A stretch of 16,725 bases of DNA from an uncultured Oscillospiraceae bacterium (GTDB lineage: Bacteria > Bacillota > Clostridia > Oscillospirales > JAAYXM01), in assembly GCA_934646115.1 (NCBI GenBank), contig CAKUEM010000038.1, positions 1 through 16,725 on the forward strand, in the 5' to 3' direction. The position numbers and the translations under genes were made by a program. Within the stretch, counting starts at the first letter, position 1. Each line of letters starts with the position of its first letter. Below, in pieces: positions 6,925 to 13,927 of this stretch. The notes beneath the pieces were generated by a model. That model was not told the origin of the DNA and made no database searches. It was given only the letters and a program-made list of their open reading frames with translations.

Positions 6925-7269
6925 ATGGACAAAACCGCACAGCGCGCGCCGCTGGATCTCATGCCGGGCGAGCCGGAGCGCATCATTGCCGATCCGCAAA
7001 ACGCCGAGGAAGCGTATCGCGCGTCGCTTAACGCAACGCTGAGCCGCAACATCGGTTATTATGTCATCTGCGAGTTTTTGATCGGCACAAGCAATCTGGT
7101 CGTGCGAGACGGGACCATTTATTCTGTAGGAAACAACTTCATCACGCTCTATCAGGCGGAGGAAGACCGCTATGTCGTGTGCGATATCTACTCGCTGAAA
7201 TTCATCACATTCTACGATTCACACATGCGCCCGCGCTACGTTCGCGTACCGCGCAACATCGGGTATTGA
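6925..7269 (+). CDS. gerQ: GerQ-like spore coat protein
   Basis: A 114-residue protein without signal peptide or membrane segment. The central part, from YRASLNATLSRNIG through EFLIGTSNLVVRDGTIYSVGNNFITLY to CDIYSLKFITFYDS (residues 31-99), has the pattern of the GerQ family, in which a conserved beta-rich domain ends in IYxxxFITF. In Bacillus, GerQ is cross-linked into the coat and is needed to place CwlJ there; the gene here directly follows the CwlJ-type enzyme, which strongly supports the assignment. The Gln-rich N-terminus of Bacillus GerQ that is used for cross-linking is missing; the first 30 residues are short and acidic. ATG 6925 follows AAGGA by eleven bases; a GTG at 6916 is in frame but too close to that site. 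Alternative: an uncharacterised coat protein of the same fold. Confidence 0.65.
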   Translation: MDKTAQRAPLDLMPGEPERIIADPQNAEEAYRASLNATLSRNIGYYVICEFLIGTSNLVVRDGTIYSVGNNFITLYQAEEDRYVVCDIYSLKFITFYDSHMRPRYVRVPRNIGY

Positions 7270-7297
7270 ATTCGCCGCAATATACAACATTTTTGCA

Positions 7298-7326
7298 TTG
7301 CCTTTTCTCCGCGTGTCTGGTATGAT
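7298..7326 (+). promoter_or_regulatory. Sigma-A promoter with extended -10 box
   Basis: TTGCCT (7298-7303), 17 bases, then TATGAT (7321-7326) preceded by TGG. The expected start is about 24 bases before the ATG of the DUF4838 gene, so the leader is short and holds only the GGAGG site (7342-7346). Confidence 0.65.
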
Positions 7327-7356
7327 GACAAAAAAACCGCTGGAGGAAAGAAAAAA

Positions 7357-9261
7357 ATGAAAATTTATTTACTTGCGCAGGACGAAACCTCGCGCTTTGC
7401 CGCGGAGGAGCTGTGCCGCATTCTGCGCGCGGTCGGCGTTCAGCCGGTCATGCAGGAGTGCGCGGCGCAATATCAGCCGGAAACGGATGCGCTTTGGCTC
7501 GGCACGCTTGCGCATTTTCCGCAAATTGCAGCGATGCAGAAAAATCCGGATGAGATCGATGATGAAATTTACATAAGCACGCAGGGCGAGCGCGGCGTGA
7601 TTGCCGGGCTTGCCCCGCGCAGCCTGCTGATCGCGGTGTATCGTTATGCCACGGAGCTTGGCTGCCGATTTCTTTCCGTCGGGCGTGAGGGCGAATATCT
7701 GCCCAAGATCAACATGGCGGCGTCGGCGGTTTCGGTGCATGAAGTGCCCTCCTACCGGCATCGCGGCGTCTGCATTGAGGGCGCGGTCAGCCGCGAAAAC
7801 GTGTGTGAAATGATCGATTTTCTGCCGAAGCTCGGCATGAATTCTTATTTCATTCAGTTTCGCGAGGCATACACCTTTTTTGCGCGCTGGTATCGCCATG
7901 AGGAAAACCCGCATCTGCAGTCGGACGAGCCGTATCCGGTCGAGGAAGCGCGCGCCTGCTGCGCCGCCGCGGCAAAAGAGATGAAAAAGCGCGGCATCGT
8001 GCATCATGCGGTCGGCCACGGCTGGACGTGCGAGCCGTTTGGCGTTCCCGGTCTCGCCTGGAAGAAATGGACCGAAAAGATCCCGGACGAGACGCTTAAA
8101 AACTTCGCCATGATCAACGGCGTGCGCGCGCTGTGCGACGGCGTTCCGCTCAACACAAACGATTGCTACAGCAATCCGGACGTGCGCGCAAAAATCGTTG
8201 AAAATATCTGCGAATATGCAGAGGAGCATCCGGCGGTGGATGTGCTGCACGTTTGGCTTGCAGACGGCAGAAATAACCTGTGCGAATGCGAGAATTGCCG
8301 CACAAAGCGCCCCTCCGACTGGTATGTCATTTTGCTTAACGAATTAGACGCGGAGCTCACGCGCCGCGGAAACAACACGAAGATCGTCTTTTTAATCTAT
8401 GTCGACCTGCTCTGGGCGCCCAAGCAGGAGCGACTGCGCAATCCTGCGCGCTTTATCATGATGTTCGCGCCGATCACGCGCTCATATCGCAAGAGCTTCA
8501 CGGTAGACAGCGCTGTGCCGGAGCTTCCGGAATTTTCGCTCAATCACAATGCATTTCCGCGAAATGTTTCTGAAAATGTGGCACATCTGCGCGCCTGGCA
8601 GAAAATATTTACCGGCGACAGCTTTGATTATGACTATCATTTTATGTGGGCACATTGGAACGACCCGGGCATGATCCGCCTTTCCGCCACGCTGCACGAT
8701 GACATTCGCCGGCTGGAGGACATCGGGCTTTCCGGCTACATCAGCTGCCAGCTTGGGCGCTGCATGTTCCCCAACGCGCTCAATATGGTCACGATGGGTC
8801 GCACTCTCTGGGATAAAAGCACGCCGTTTCGCGATATCGCGCACGATTATTATCAGCACGCTTACGGCGCGCATGGTGCTGCGCTTTACACCGCGATGAG
8901 CAAGCTTGCCGACCTGTATTATGAGCTGAACCTCGAGGGTGTGAAATGGGAAAAGGACCTGCCGCGCGCAGAAAAATGCCGCGAGATCCTTGCATTTCTT
9001 GAGAGCTTCACCGTTCCGGATGAGGACGGGCTCGCCTTCACCTACATGCGCGACCTGAAAGCGCTCTGGACCGAGCATATCGGGATCCTGATCCTGGTAT
9101 TCTCCGGCGAGCGCTATGACGTGATCGAGCCGCGCCTGCTTGCGCTGCGCGATAAGGTGTGGGCGCATGAGCCGGAGGTGCAGCCGGTATTTGATTGCTG
9201 GGGCTTCCAGATCCAGCGCGTGAAATTCATTCTCGAGGGCATTCAGCGAGACGATGCATAA
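7357..9261 (+). CDS. DUF4838-domain protein, glycoside-hydrolase-like
   Basis: A 634-residue protein without signal peptide, so probably cytoplasmic. Residues 1-130 look like the alpha-glucuronidase-type N-terminal domain, with LLIAVYRYATELGCRFLSVG (90-109) matching its hallmark region. From PSYRHRGVCIEG (131-142) a TIM-barrel-like part begins. The DUF4838 core spans about 195-480 and includes HVWLADGRNNLCECENC (298-314), SDWYVILLNELDAEL (320-334), IVFLIYVDLLWAP (343-355) and WAHWNDPG (431-438). Asp303 and the three Cys at 309, 311 and 314 are the most motif-like residues; the Cys may bind a metal (inference). The C-terminal 150 residues are helical. The family is uncharacterised but sits beside carbohydrate-active enzymes, so a glycosidase acting on an imported uronic-acid-type oligosaccharide is a guess, supported only by the KDG operon 3.5 kb away. 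It is a single-gene unit with its own promoter and terminator. Confidence 0.85.
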   Translation: MKIYLLAQDETSRFAAEELCRILRAVGVQPVMQECAAQYQPETDALWLGTLAHFPQIAAMQKNPDEIDDEIYISTQGERGVIAGLAPRSLLIAVYRYATELGCRFLSVGREGEYLPKINMAASAVSVHEVPSYRHRGVCIEGAVSRENVCEMIDFLPKLGMNSYFIQFREAYTFFARWYRHEENPHLQSDEPYPVEEARACCAAAAKEMKKRGIVHHAVGHGWTCEPFGVPGLAWKKWTEKIPDETLKNFAMINGVRALCDGVPLNTNDCYSNPDVRAKIVENICEYAEEHPAVDVLHVWLADGRNNLCECENCRTKRPSDWYVILLNELDAELTRRGNNTKIVFLIYVDLLWAPKQERLRNPARFIMMFAPITRSYRKSFTVDSAVPELPEFSLNHNAFPRNVSENVAHLRAWQKIFTGDSFDYDYHFMWAHWNDPGMIRLSATLHDDIRRLEDIGLSGYISCQLGRCMFPNALNMVTMGRTLWDKSTPFRDIAHDYYQHAYGAHGAALYTAMSKLADLYYELNLEGVKWEKDLPRAEKCREILAFLESFTVPDEDGLAFTYMRDLKALWTEHIGILILVFSGERYDVIEPRLLALRDKVWAHEPEVQPVFDCWGFQIQRVKFILEGIQRDDA

Positions 9262-9269
9262 ATTTATAA

Positions 9270-9313
9270 AAGAAGTCCTCCGCCGGGTCTCGGCAGAGGA
9301 CTTCTTGCTTTTT
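9270..9313 (+). terminator. Rho-independent terminator after the DUF4838 gene
   Basis: Inverted repeat AAGAAGTCCTC (9270-9280) with GAGGACTTCTT (9296-9306), extended by a three-base GCC/GGC inner stem, then five T at 9309-9313. The stop codon of the minus-strand PLP enzyme (9312-9314) lies in the T-run. In the reverse direction the four T that follow are weaker but may suffice. Confidence 0.85.
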
Positions 9314-10310
9314 ATCGATACGCTGAAACGGAAAGCAGCTCCAGCTCGCGCGTGACTGTTCCGCGCGCGGGGTCATACGGCTCAGAATAATCAGTTGATA
9401 AATATTTTTTATTATCGTCTGCGAAGGTGGTCACGAAATCGCCGCCGCCCGCCTCCGCCTGCTTCATGATGCAGCCGACCAGATTCGCGCCGCTCGAGAT
9501 GCCAACGCCGATCCCGAACTGCTCAGAAAGCATGCGCGCCATAATGATCGCATCCTCATCGTCCACAGAAACGACCGAATCCAGCTCAGAAAGCTTTAAA
9601 ATACTGGGGATAAACTCATCCGAAATGCCCTGAATGCGGTGCTTTCCGACTTTATAGCCGGTAGAAAGCGTGGGCGAATTGAGCGGCTCAAGCGGGTGCG
9701 CCGCAAGCTTTGCGTTCTCCTTTCGCAGCCGCCGCGCAAGCCCCATGATCGTTCCGCCCGTGCCGACCCCGGCAACCAGCCCGTCCGGCTTCACATGCAG
9801 CCGCGCAAGCTGCTGCGCGATCTCCTCGCCGGTCAGCGCAATGTGCGCGTCAATATTATCCTCGTTTGAAAACTGGCGCGGCAAAAACACCCCGCCGCCG
9901 CGCGCCAGCTCCTCGCACAGCTCGATCGAACCGAGAAATCCCCCCTGCTCGCGCGAAACGAGAATGACCTCCGCGCCAAACGCCTGCATTAAGCTGATCC
10001 GCTCGCGGCTCATCCAATCCGGCATATAAATGCGCACTTTGTGACCCAAATACCGCCCGATCGCGGAAAATGCGATCCCGGTATTGCCGCTTGTTGCCTC
10101 GGCGATCACGTCGCCCGGCTGCAATGTTCCGGTTTCCTGCGCCTTTTTTAAAATATAATACGCCACGCGGTCCTTGATGCTTCCGGTCAGATTGTAATAC
10201 TCCGCCTTGGCAAACGTGCGGTATTTTTGCCCGCGGTATCGATAAGTGATCTCCAAAATCGGCGTGTGCCCGATCAACGGCGCAAGCCGCGTCCAAACCT
10301 CTTCTGCCAT
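9312..10310 (-). CDS. Cysteine-synthase-like PLP-dependent enzyme
   Basis: A 332-residue fold-type II PLP enzyme of the cysteine synthase / cystathionine beta-synthase family. The PLP-binding lysine is Lys46 in LTGSIKDRVA, the substrate loop TSGNTGIA is at 73-80, the phosphate-binding loop GVGTGGTIMG at 181-190, and GIGVGISSGANL lies near the C-terminus. Such enzymes replace the beta-substituent of O-acetylserine or a related serine derivative, here possibly with sulfide to make cysteine. The late segment TTFADDNKKYLSTDY differs from the classical CysK ending and fits a clostridial side branch, so the real substrate is unsure and I give no symbol. No serine acetyltransferase gene is nearby. 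The ATG has an AGAGGGG ribosome binding site. The gene follows the phosphodiester glycosidase gene by 38 bases with no terminator between, so cotranscription is likely. Confidence 0.85.
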   Translation of the reverse strand: MAEEVWTRLAPLIGHTPILEITYRYRGQKYRTFAKAEYYNLTGSIKDRVAYYILKKAQETGTLQPGDVIAEATSGNTGIAFSAIGRYLGHKVRIYMPDWMSRERISLMQAFGAEVILVSREQGGFLGSIELCEELARGGGVFLPRQFSNEDNIDAHIALTGEEIAQQLARLHVKPDGLVAGVGTGGTIMGLARRLRKENAKLAAHPLEPLNSPTLSTGYKVGKHRIQGISDEFIPSILKLSELDSVVSVDDEDAIIMARMLSEQFGIGVGISSGANLVGCIMKQAEAGGGDFVTTFADDNKKYLSTDYSEPYDPARGTVTRELELLSVSAYR

Positions 10311-10348
10311 AAAAACCCCTCTGATCTCTCTATATTCTTAAATATGCG

Positions 10349-11944
10349 CTATTTTTTCGCGTATACCATAAACCCGTCTGGGATCGCGCGGCCCTTCACC
10401 TTATTTGCGGCGGAAGGCTTTGTGATCTCGCGGCCGTTATAGTACATAATACTCGACGATCCCCCATCCAGGTTACATGCTTGCACCGCATCGTATTTCT
10501 TTAAAATATCCGCGCAGTCGCCAAGCGTTGCGCCGATCGAATAGCCGGGCGCGCGCCCATCGATGATCAGAAGAAGCACTTCCCCGCGCGCTGTCTGCCC
10601 GATGGCAGAGCGCGGCTGGATCCCCCAACCGGCAGAGCTGTGCACCAGCTGCTCGCCATTAATGATCAGCGCCGGCTTGAATTCGACCGCGTCGCGGAAT
10701 CCGCTAAGCGACTTGTATTGCCCGATGTGCAGGCGATTTTTCTCGTCAAATCCGATCACTTTGTTGGCGCTTCCGATCATGTCCTGATAAATCTTCCCGT
10801 TTGAAATGACAAGACCATAGGCTTTTCCGCCATTTCCCGTTCCGTTCGGATCTTCAAAGCCGCTGGCATTGATCCCCAAGATCGCATCATTGTAATTGAC
10901 CAGCTTTTCAATGCCGCCGCCTTTTGTGCCGAAATTTTTTGCAAGCCCAATGCCGACCTGCGCCGGGTCTTTGATGATCGCAAGCTTGCCCACGAAGCCA
11001 TCGCCCGTAACCTTCACGATCAGGATACCGTTTTCCGCATCGATCGCAACAACTTCGTCGCCTTGCTTCGTTTTGATATCCGTGCCGCCGTCCTTCAGCC
11101 CCGCTTTGTCGAGTTTGACCGTGCCGTCCTTCGCGTAAACCTCGTCCTTATGCTTCTCGGCATAGCTGTCGAAGCTGGATTCATCCACCTCATGGAACAC
11201 GCGGAAGAAATAATCGCGGTCGCTTTCCCATGGCTTTTGCGAATCGAACCCAAATTTAGCGTTGCTCCAGTTCGAAACCAGCCCGGTCTGCTCTTCATCC
11301 AGCAGATAGCGGTCGCTCATGACTTGATCGATCACGCTTTTAGGGATGAACGCCGTGGCAAGCCATTGGTGCGTCATGGTGCTCATCGCGGTTTCGATAT
11401 AGATCGCGCGCCATTTCGCGATAAACGGAATATCAGAAAATACCAAAATGGAATAAATACTGCCCAGCAGCACGACCGCCGTGATCAGCTTGCGAAGCAC
11501 ATGGCGTTTTTTCTTGCCCTTTTGCTTCTTACCGCGCCGCGATTTTTGCGCTTCCGCCGTGGCTTTCTCGCGCCGGGGTTTCGGTATTTCTTCCTCATGC
11601 ACTCGCCGCCGCGCGTTCGATTTCTCTTCCGCGTACGCGCTTCGCCGCGCTTTTGGCGCTTCCACCTCAGGCTCTGCGCGCCGTTTTTTTACCTTGCGCC
11701 GGGCAGAATGCTGCGCCGCCGGCTGTTTATCGCGCGCAGGCGCGGTCTGCCGCCGGGGGCGCGGCGCAATCTCATAGGCTTCTTCAAAATCGTCGGTCTC
11801 GTCCTGCTCATCCTCGATCTCGCGGGAGTATAAATAATCCTCTTTTTCCCAAACAGAATTCCAATCGACAAAATCCTCTTCTTCATCATAGGGGTATTTA
11901 TTTCGCTTGTGCGATGGCTGATCCTTGCCGCCCCATACCTTCAA
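10349..11944 (-). CDS. Membrane-anchored phosphodiester glycosidase (NAGPA-domain) protein
   Basis: A 531-residue protein in three parts. Residues 1-150 are predicted cytoplasmic: an acidic start (about 20-60) followed by a low-complexity stretch rich in Arg, Lys, Ala and Glu. One membrane segment lies at about 152-170 with no signal-peptidase site. The extracellular C-terminal half holds a phosphodiester glycosidase (NAGPA, PF09992-type) domain from about 350: NASGFEDPNG (359-368), GWGIQPRSAIGQT (439-451), LLLIIDGRAPGYSIGATL (457-474) and CNLDGGSSSIMYYNG (490-504). Relatives cleave sugar phosphodiesters or act on cell-envelope polysaccharides; the substrate here is unknown. The start is a TTG (11944) with GGAG ten bases upstream. 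Its promoter is at 12083-12111, and a strong hairpin lies in the roughly 130-base leader. Confidence 0.85.
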   Translation of the reverse strand: MKVWGGKDQPSHKRNKYPYDEEEDFVDWNSVWEKEDYLYSREIEDEQDETDDFEEAYEIAPRPRRQTAPARDKQPAAQHSARRKVKKRRAEPEVEAPKARRSAYAEEKSNARRRVHEEEIPKPRREKATAEAQKSRRGKKQKGKKKRHVLRKLITAVVLLGSIYSILVFSDIPFIAKWRAIYIETAMSTMTHQWLATAFIPKSVIDQVMSDRYLLDEEQTGLVSNWSNAKFGFDSQKPWESDRDYFFRVFHEVDESSFDSYAEKHKDEVYAKDGTVKLDKAGLKDGGTDIKTKQGDEVVAIDAENGILIVKVTGDGFVGKLAIIKDPAQVGIGLAKNFGTKGGGIEKLVNYNDAILGINASGFEDPNGTGNGGKAYGLVISNGKIYQDMIGSANKVIGFDEKNRLHIGQYKSLSGFRDAVEFKPALIINGEQLVHSSAGWGIQPRSAIGQTARGEVLLLIIDGRAPGYSIGATLGDCADILKKYDAVQACNLDGGSSSIMYYNGREITKPSAANKVKGRAIPDGFMVYAKK

Positions 11945-11970
11945 ACCAAATCAACTCCACAAAAACCCAA

Positions 11971-12014
11971 GGGGAATCGGGATATCGTTCTGCACCGCGA
12001 TATCCAAATCCCCC
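11971..12014 (-). promoter_or_regulatory. Strong leader hairpin upstream of the phosphodiester glycosidase gene
   Basis: Arms 11971-11987 and 11998-12014 can form about 15 base pairs with one mismatch and one bulge around a ten-base loop; the inner CGATATCC/GGATATCG part is perfect and the outer end is a run of four G-C pairs. It lies between the promoter and the ribosome binding site. A short T-run follows only after five bases, so it could be an attenuator, a poor terminator or an mRNA-protecting structure. No known riboswitch class was recognised. Confidence 0.5.
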
Positions 12015-12082
12015 CAACATAATTCTCTTCCTATTCTGCCCCGGCGCTGCCCGCACAATGCATGCGCACCGACGCTCTAGAT

Positions 12083-12111
12083 ATCATACCATAGAAGTGT
12101 GATTCTGGCAA
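12083..12111 (-). promoter_or_regulatory. Sigma-A promoter of the phosphodiester glycosidase gene
   Basis: On the minus strand TTGCCA (12106-12111), 17 bases, then TATGAT (12083-12088) preceded by TGG, an extended -10 box. The expected start is near 12076, giving a leader of about 130 bases. Confidence 0.7.
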
Positions 12112-12131
12112 GAGATAAAAAACATTTGCGG

Positions 12132-13004
12132 CTATTCGTTCGGTTTTTCTTTTGGCTTTTCCTTTGTGTCAAGCATATATTTGCGGATGACCGGATACGT
12201 CGCGTAGCTTGCGAGAAAGCCGCAGAAACCGAACGTGAACGTCACCATCAAAAACACATCGAGATATGCGGTCGATGCAAACGCGAATATCGAAAGCGCG
12301 CAGACCACCGTGACCAGAATATTGCGCCACAGTCCGAGCACGCCAAATAGGTAGGCATTTTTAAAAATCGCCTTGAGCGGCAGCTCAAACGTGACCGCGA
12401 TCGGATAAAGATAATAGCGCATAAATTGATAAAAAATCGCAATCAGCACCGCGAGGACACGCAAAAACGAATAAAAATAATACATTCCGCCGCTGACCTG
12501 GCTGAAATCCGCGCCGATATAAAGCAAAACGCTTGCGAACACGAAAATATCGACCAGTCCAAGCACAAAACCCTGCTTAAAATTCGCCATTGCGCGCGAG
12601 AAAATGTCAGAATACCACGCGTGCGAATCGCTCGCAAGATTACGCATCGCATAGGCAAAGCCGCAGGTCATCGGTCCATAGAAAACGGCCGAAACCACAA
12701 CCAGCGCAATGCTTACCGGCATCGGCAGCCAGAGGGATGCGCGCAGCATCCAGTTTAAAAGCACTGTGTTTGCAACGGTCTCCGCCGGAATGCCGAGCAG
12801 CGTGACCAGCCCGGTCGCCAGCGCGCAAAGCAGCGGCAGGATGCAGATAAAATAAATGACATTAAACACGCAAATCTTATAAATTCGCTGCACAAGCAGC
12901 TCAAAAAAGCGAAAAAAAGCGTTTTTCGGCTTTTCCTCACGCGGAATATCGCGTCTCGGCTTGCCGAGCAGCGTTTTTTTCTTACGTCCCATTCGTCCTG
13001 ACAT
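12132..13004 (-). CDS. DUF624 (YesL-like) membrane protein
   Basis: A 290-residue protein with a basic, lysine- and arginine-rich start (1-28), about six predicted membrane segments (roughly 45-69, 97-119, 145-165, 175-199, 226-245, 247-270) and a charged Lys/Pro/Glu tail. Segments such as FFELLVQRIYKICVFNVIYFICILPLL (34-60) and FYGPMTCGFAYAMRN (108-122) match the DUF624/YesL family, whose members are often near carbohydrate transport genes but have no established biochemical function. ATG 13004 is chosen because AGAGGAG lies nine bases upstream; a TTG at 13028 in the same frame would start before that site. It follows xerD by 24 bases and is probably cotranscribed with it. No clear terminator is seen after its stop; the next minus-strand promoter begins within the gap. 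Confidence 0.82.
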   Translation of the reverse strand: MSGRMGRKKKTLLGKPRRDIPREEKPKNAFFRFFELLVQRIYKICVFNVIYFICILPLLCALATGLVTLLGIPAETVANTVLLNWMLRASLWLPMPVSIALVVVSAVFYGPMTCGFAYAMRNLASDSHAWYSDIFSRAMANFKQGFVLGLVDIFVFASVLLYIGADFSQVSGGMYYFYSFLRVLAVLIAIFYQFMRYYLYPIAVTFELPLKAIFKNAYLFGVLGLWRNILVTVVCALSIFAFASTAYLDVFLMVTFTFGFCGFLASYATYPVIRKYMLDTKEKPKEKPNE

Positions 13005-13028
13005 ATTTTTCTTCTCCTCTATCGTCAA

Positions 13029-13901
13029 TTATGCGCGCGGGTGGAATTTATTATATGTATTCTTCAAATTTTGCTGCAACAGCATGGCATAAACCTGGGT
13101 AGATGCGATGTCCGCATGCCCCAGCATCTCCTGGATCGAGCGAAGATCCGCGCCGTTTTCCAAAAGATGCGCCGCAAATGAATGACGCAGCGTATGCGGC
13201 GTGATATCCTTGCGGATTCCCGCCGCCTCTTGATAATGCTTCACGATCTTCCAAAAGCCTTGCCGGGTCATCCGCTCGCCTGAAAGATTGACAAACAGCG
13301 CCGATTCTGACGGATCAGAGATCAAAATGCTGCGTGCATGCATGAGATACTCCGCCAAAGCGCGCACCGCCGCGGGATAGAGCGGAACCATGCGCTCTTT
13401 TGCATCGGAGACCACGCGCACAAACCCAAGCTCTGTGTTGACGTGATTGATGTTGAGCGAGATCATCTCGGTCACGCGCATCCCGGTCGCATACAAAAGC
13501 TCAAGCATCGCGCGGTCGCGATAGCCCTTCAGGGAGTTCGGCTCCGGCTGGCTGAGCAGAAGATCGACCTCTGCATTGGTTAAAATCTGCGGCAGTTTTT
13601 TTTGTGCACGCACCGTTGTGAAGCCGCGCGTCGGGTCATGGTCGATCATGCCTCGCGCCATCATGAAATGGAAAAATGAGCGCAGCGAAGCGATCGTGCG
13701 CGTCTGCGTTGCGGCAGATTTCCCTTCGTCCTGCATCGTGCCCAGGTAGGCGGATACCGTGTCCGTCGTGATTTTAGAGAGCTTCGCCGGCGCATAGGAT
13801 AAAAATTTGCGTACATCGCGAAGATAAGACGCGAGCGTATTGACCGACGCGCGCTTCTCTTCACACAAAAAATGTTCAAAATCCGCAAGATAATTCTGCA
13901 T
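13029..13901 (-). CDS. xerD: Tyrosine recombinase XerD
   Basis: A 290-residue site-specific tyrosine recombinase with the usual XerC/D length. The N-terminal SAM-like DNA-binding domain spans about 1-85 and the catalytic domain 105-285. All catalytic residues are present: Arg142 (TGMRVTE), Lys168 (SDAKERMVP), His236 and Arg239 (HTLRHSFA), His262 (LGHADI) and nucleophile Tyr271 (TQVYAML). With a partner it resolves chromosome dimers at dif before cell division. The location directly after spoIIM, a common arrangement in Clostridia, marks it as the housekeeping XerD and not a phage or integron integrase; no att-like repeats flank it. The start ATG has an AGGAGGG site eight bases upstream. It follows spoIIM by 26 bases, likely in one transcript. 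Confidence 0.9.
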   Translation of the reverse strand: MQNYLADFEHFLCEEKRASVNTLASYLRDVRKFLSYAPAKLSKITTDTVSAYLGTMQDEGKSAATQTRTIASLRSFFHFMMARGMIDHDPTRGFTTVRAQKKLPQILTNAEVDLLLSQPEPNSLKGYRDRAMLELLYATGMRVTEMISLNINHVNTELGFVRVVSDAKERMVPLYPAAVRALAEYLMHARSILISDPSESALFVNLSGERMTRQGFWKIVKHYQEAAGIRKDITPHTLRHSFAAHLLENGADLRSIQEMLGHADIASTQVYAMLLQQNLKNTYNKFHPRA

Positions 13902-13927
13902 GGCGAAAGCCCTCCTTTCTTAAAAAA

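Noticed and set aside
11063..11833. 256-codon plus-strand open frame opposite the phosphodiester glycosidase gene
   Set aside because: Arg- and Phe-rich translation of the reverse of a low-complexity Lys/Arg/Glu region; no start signal.
13029..13901. Tyrosine recombinase as a sign of a mobile element or integron
   Set aside because: Length, motif details and the position after spoIIM identify housekeeping XerD; no flanking att repeats, cargo or second recombinase.
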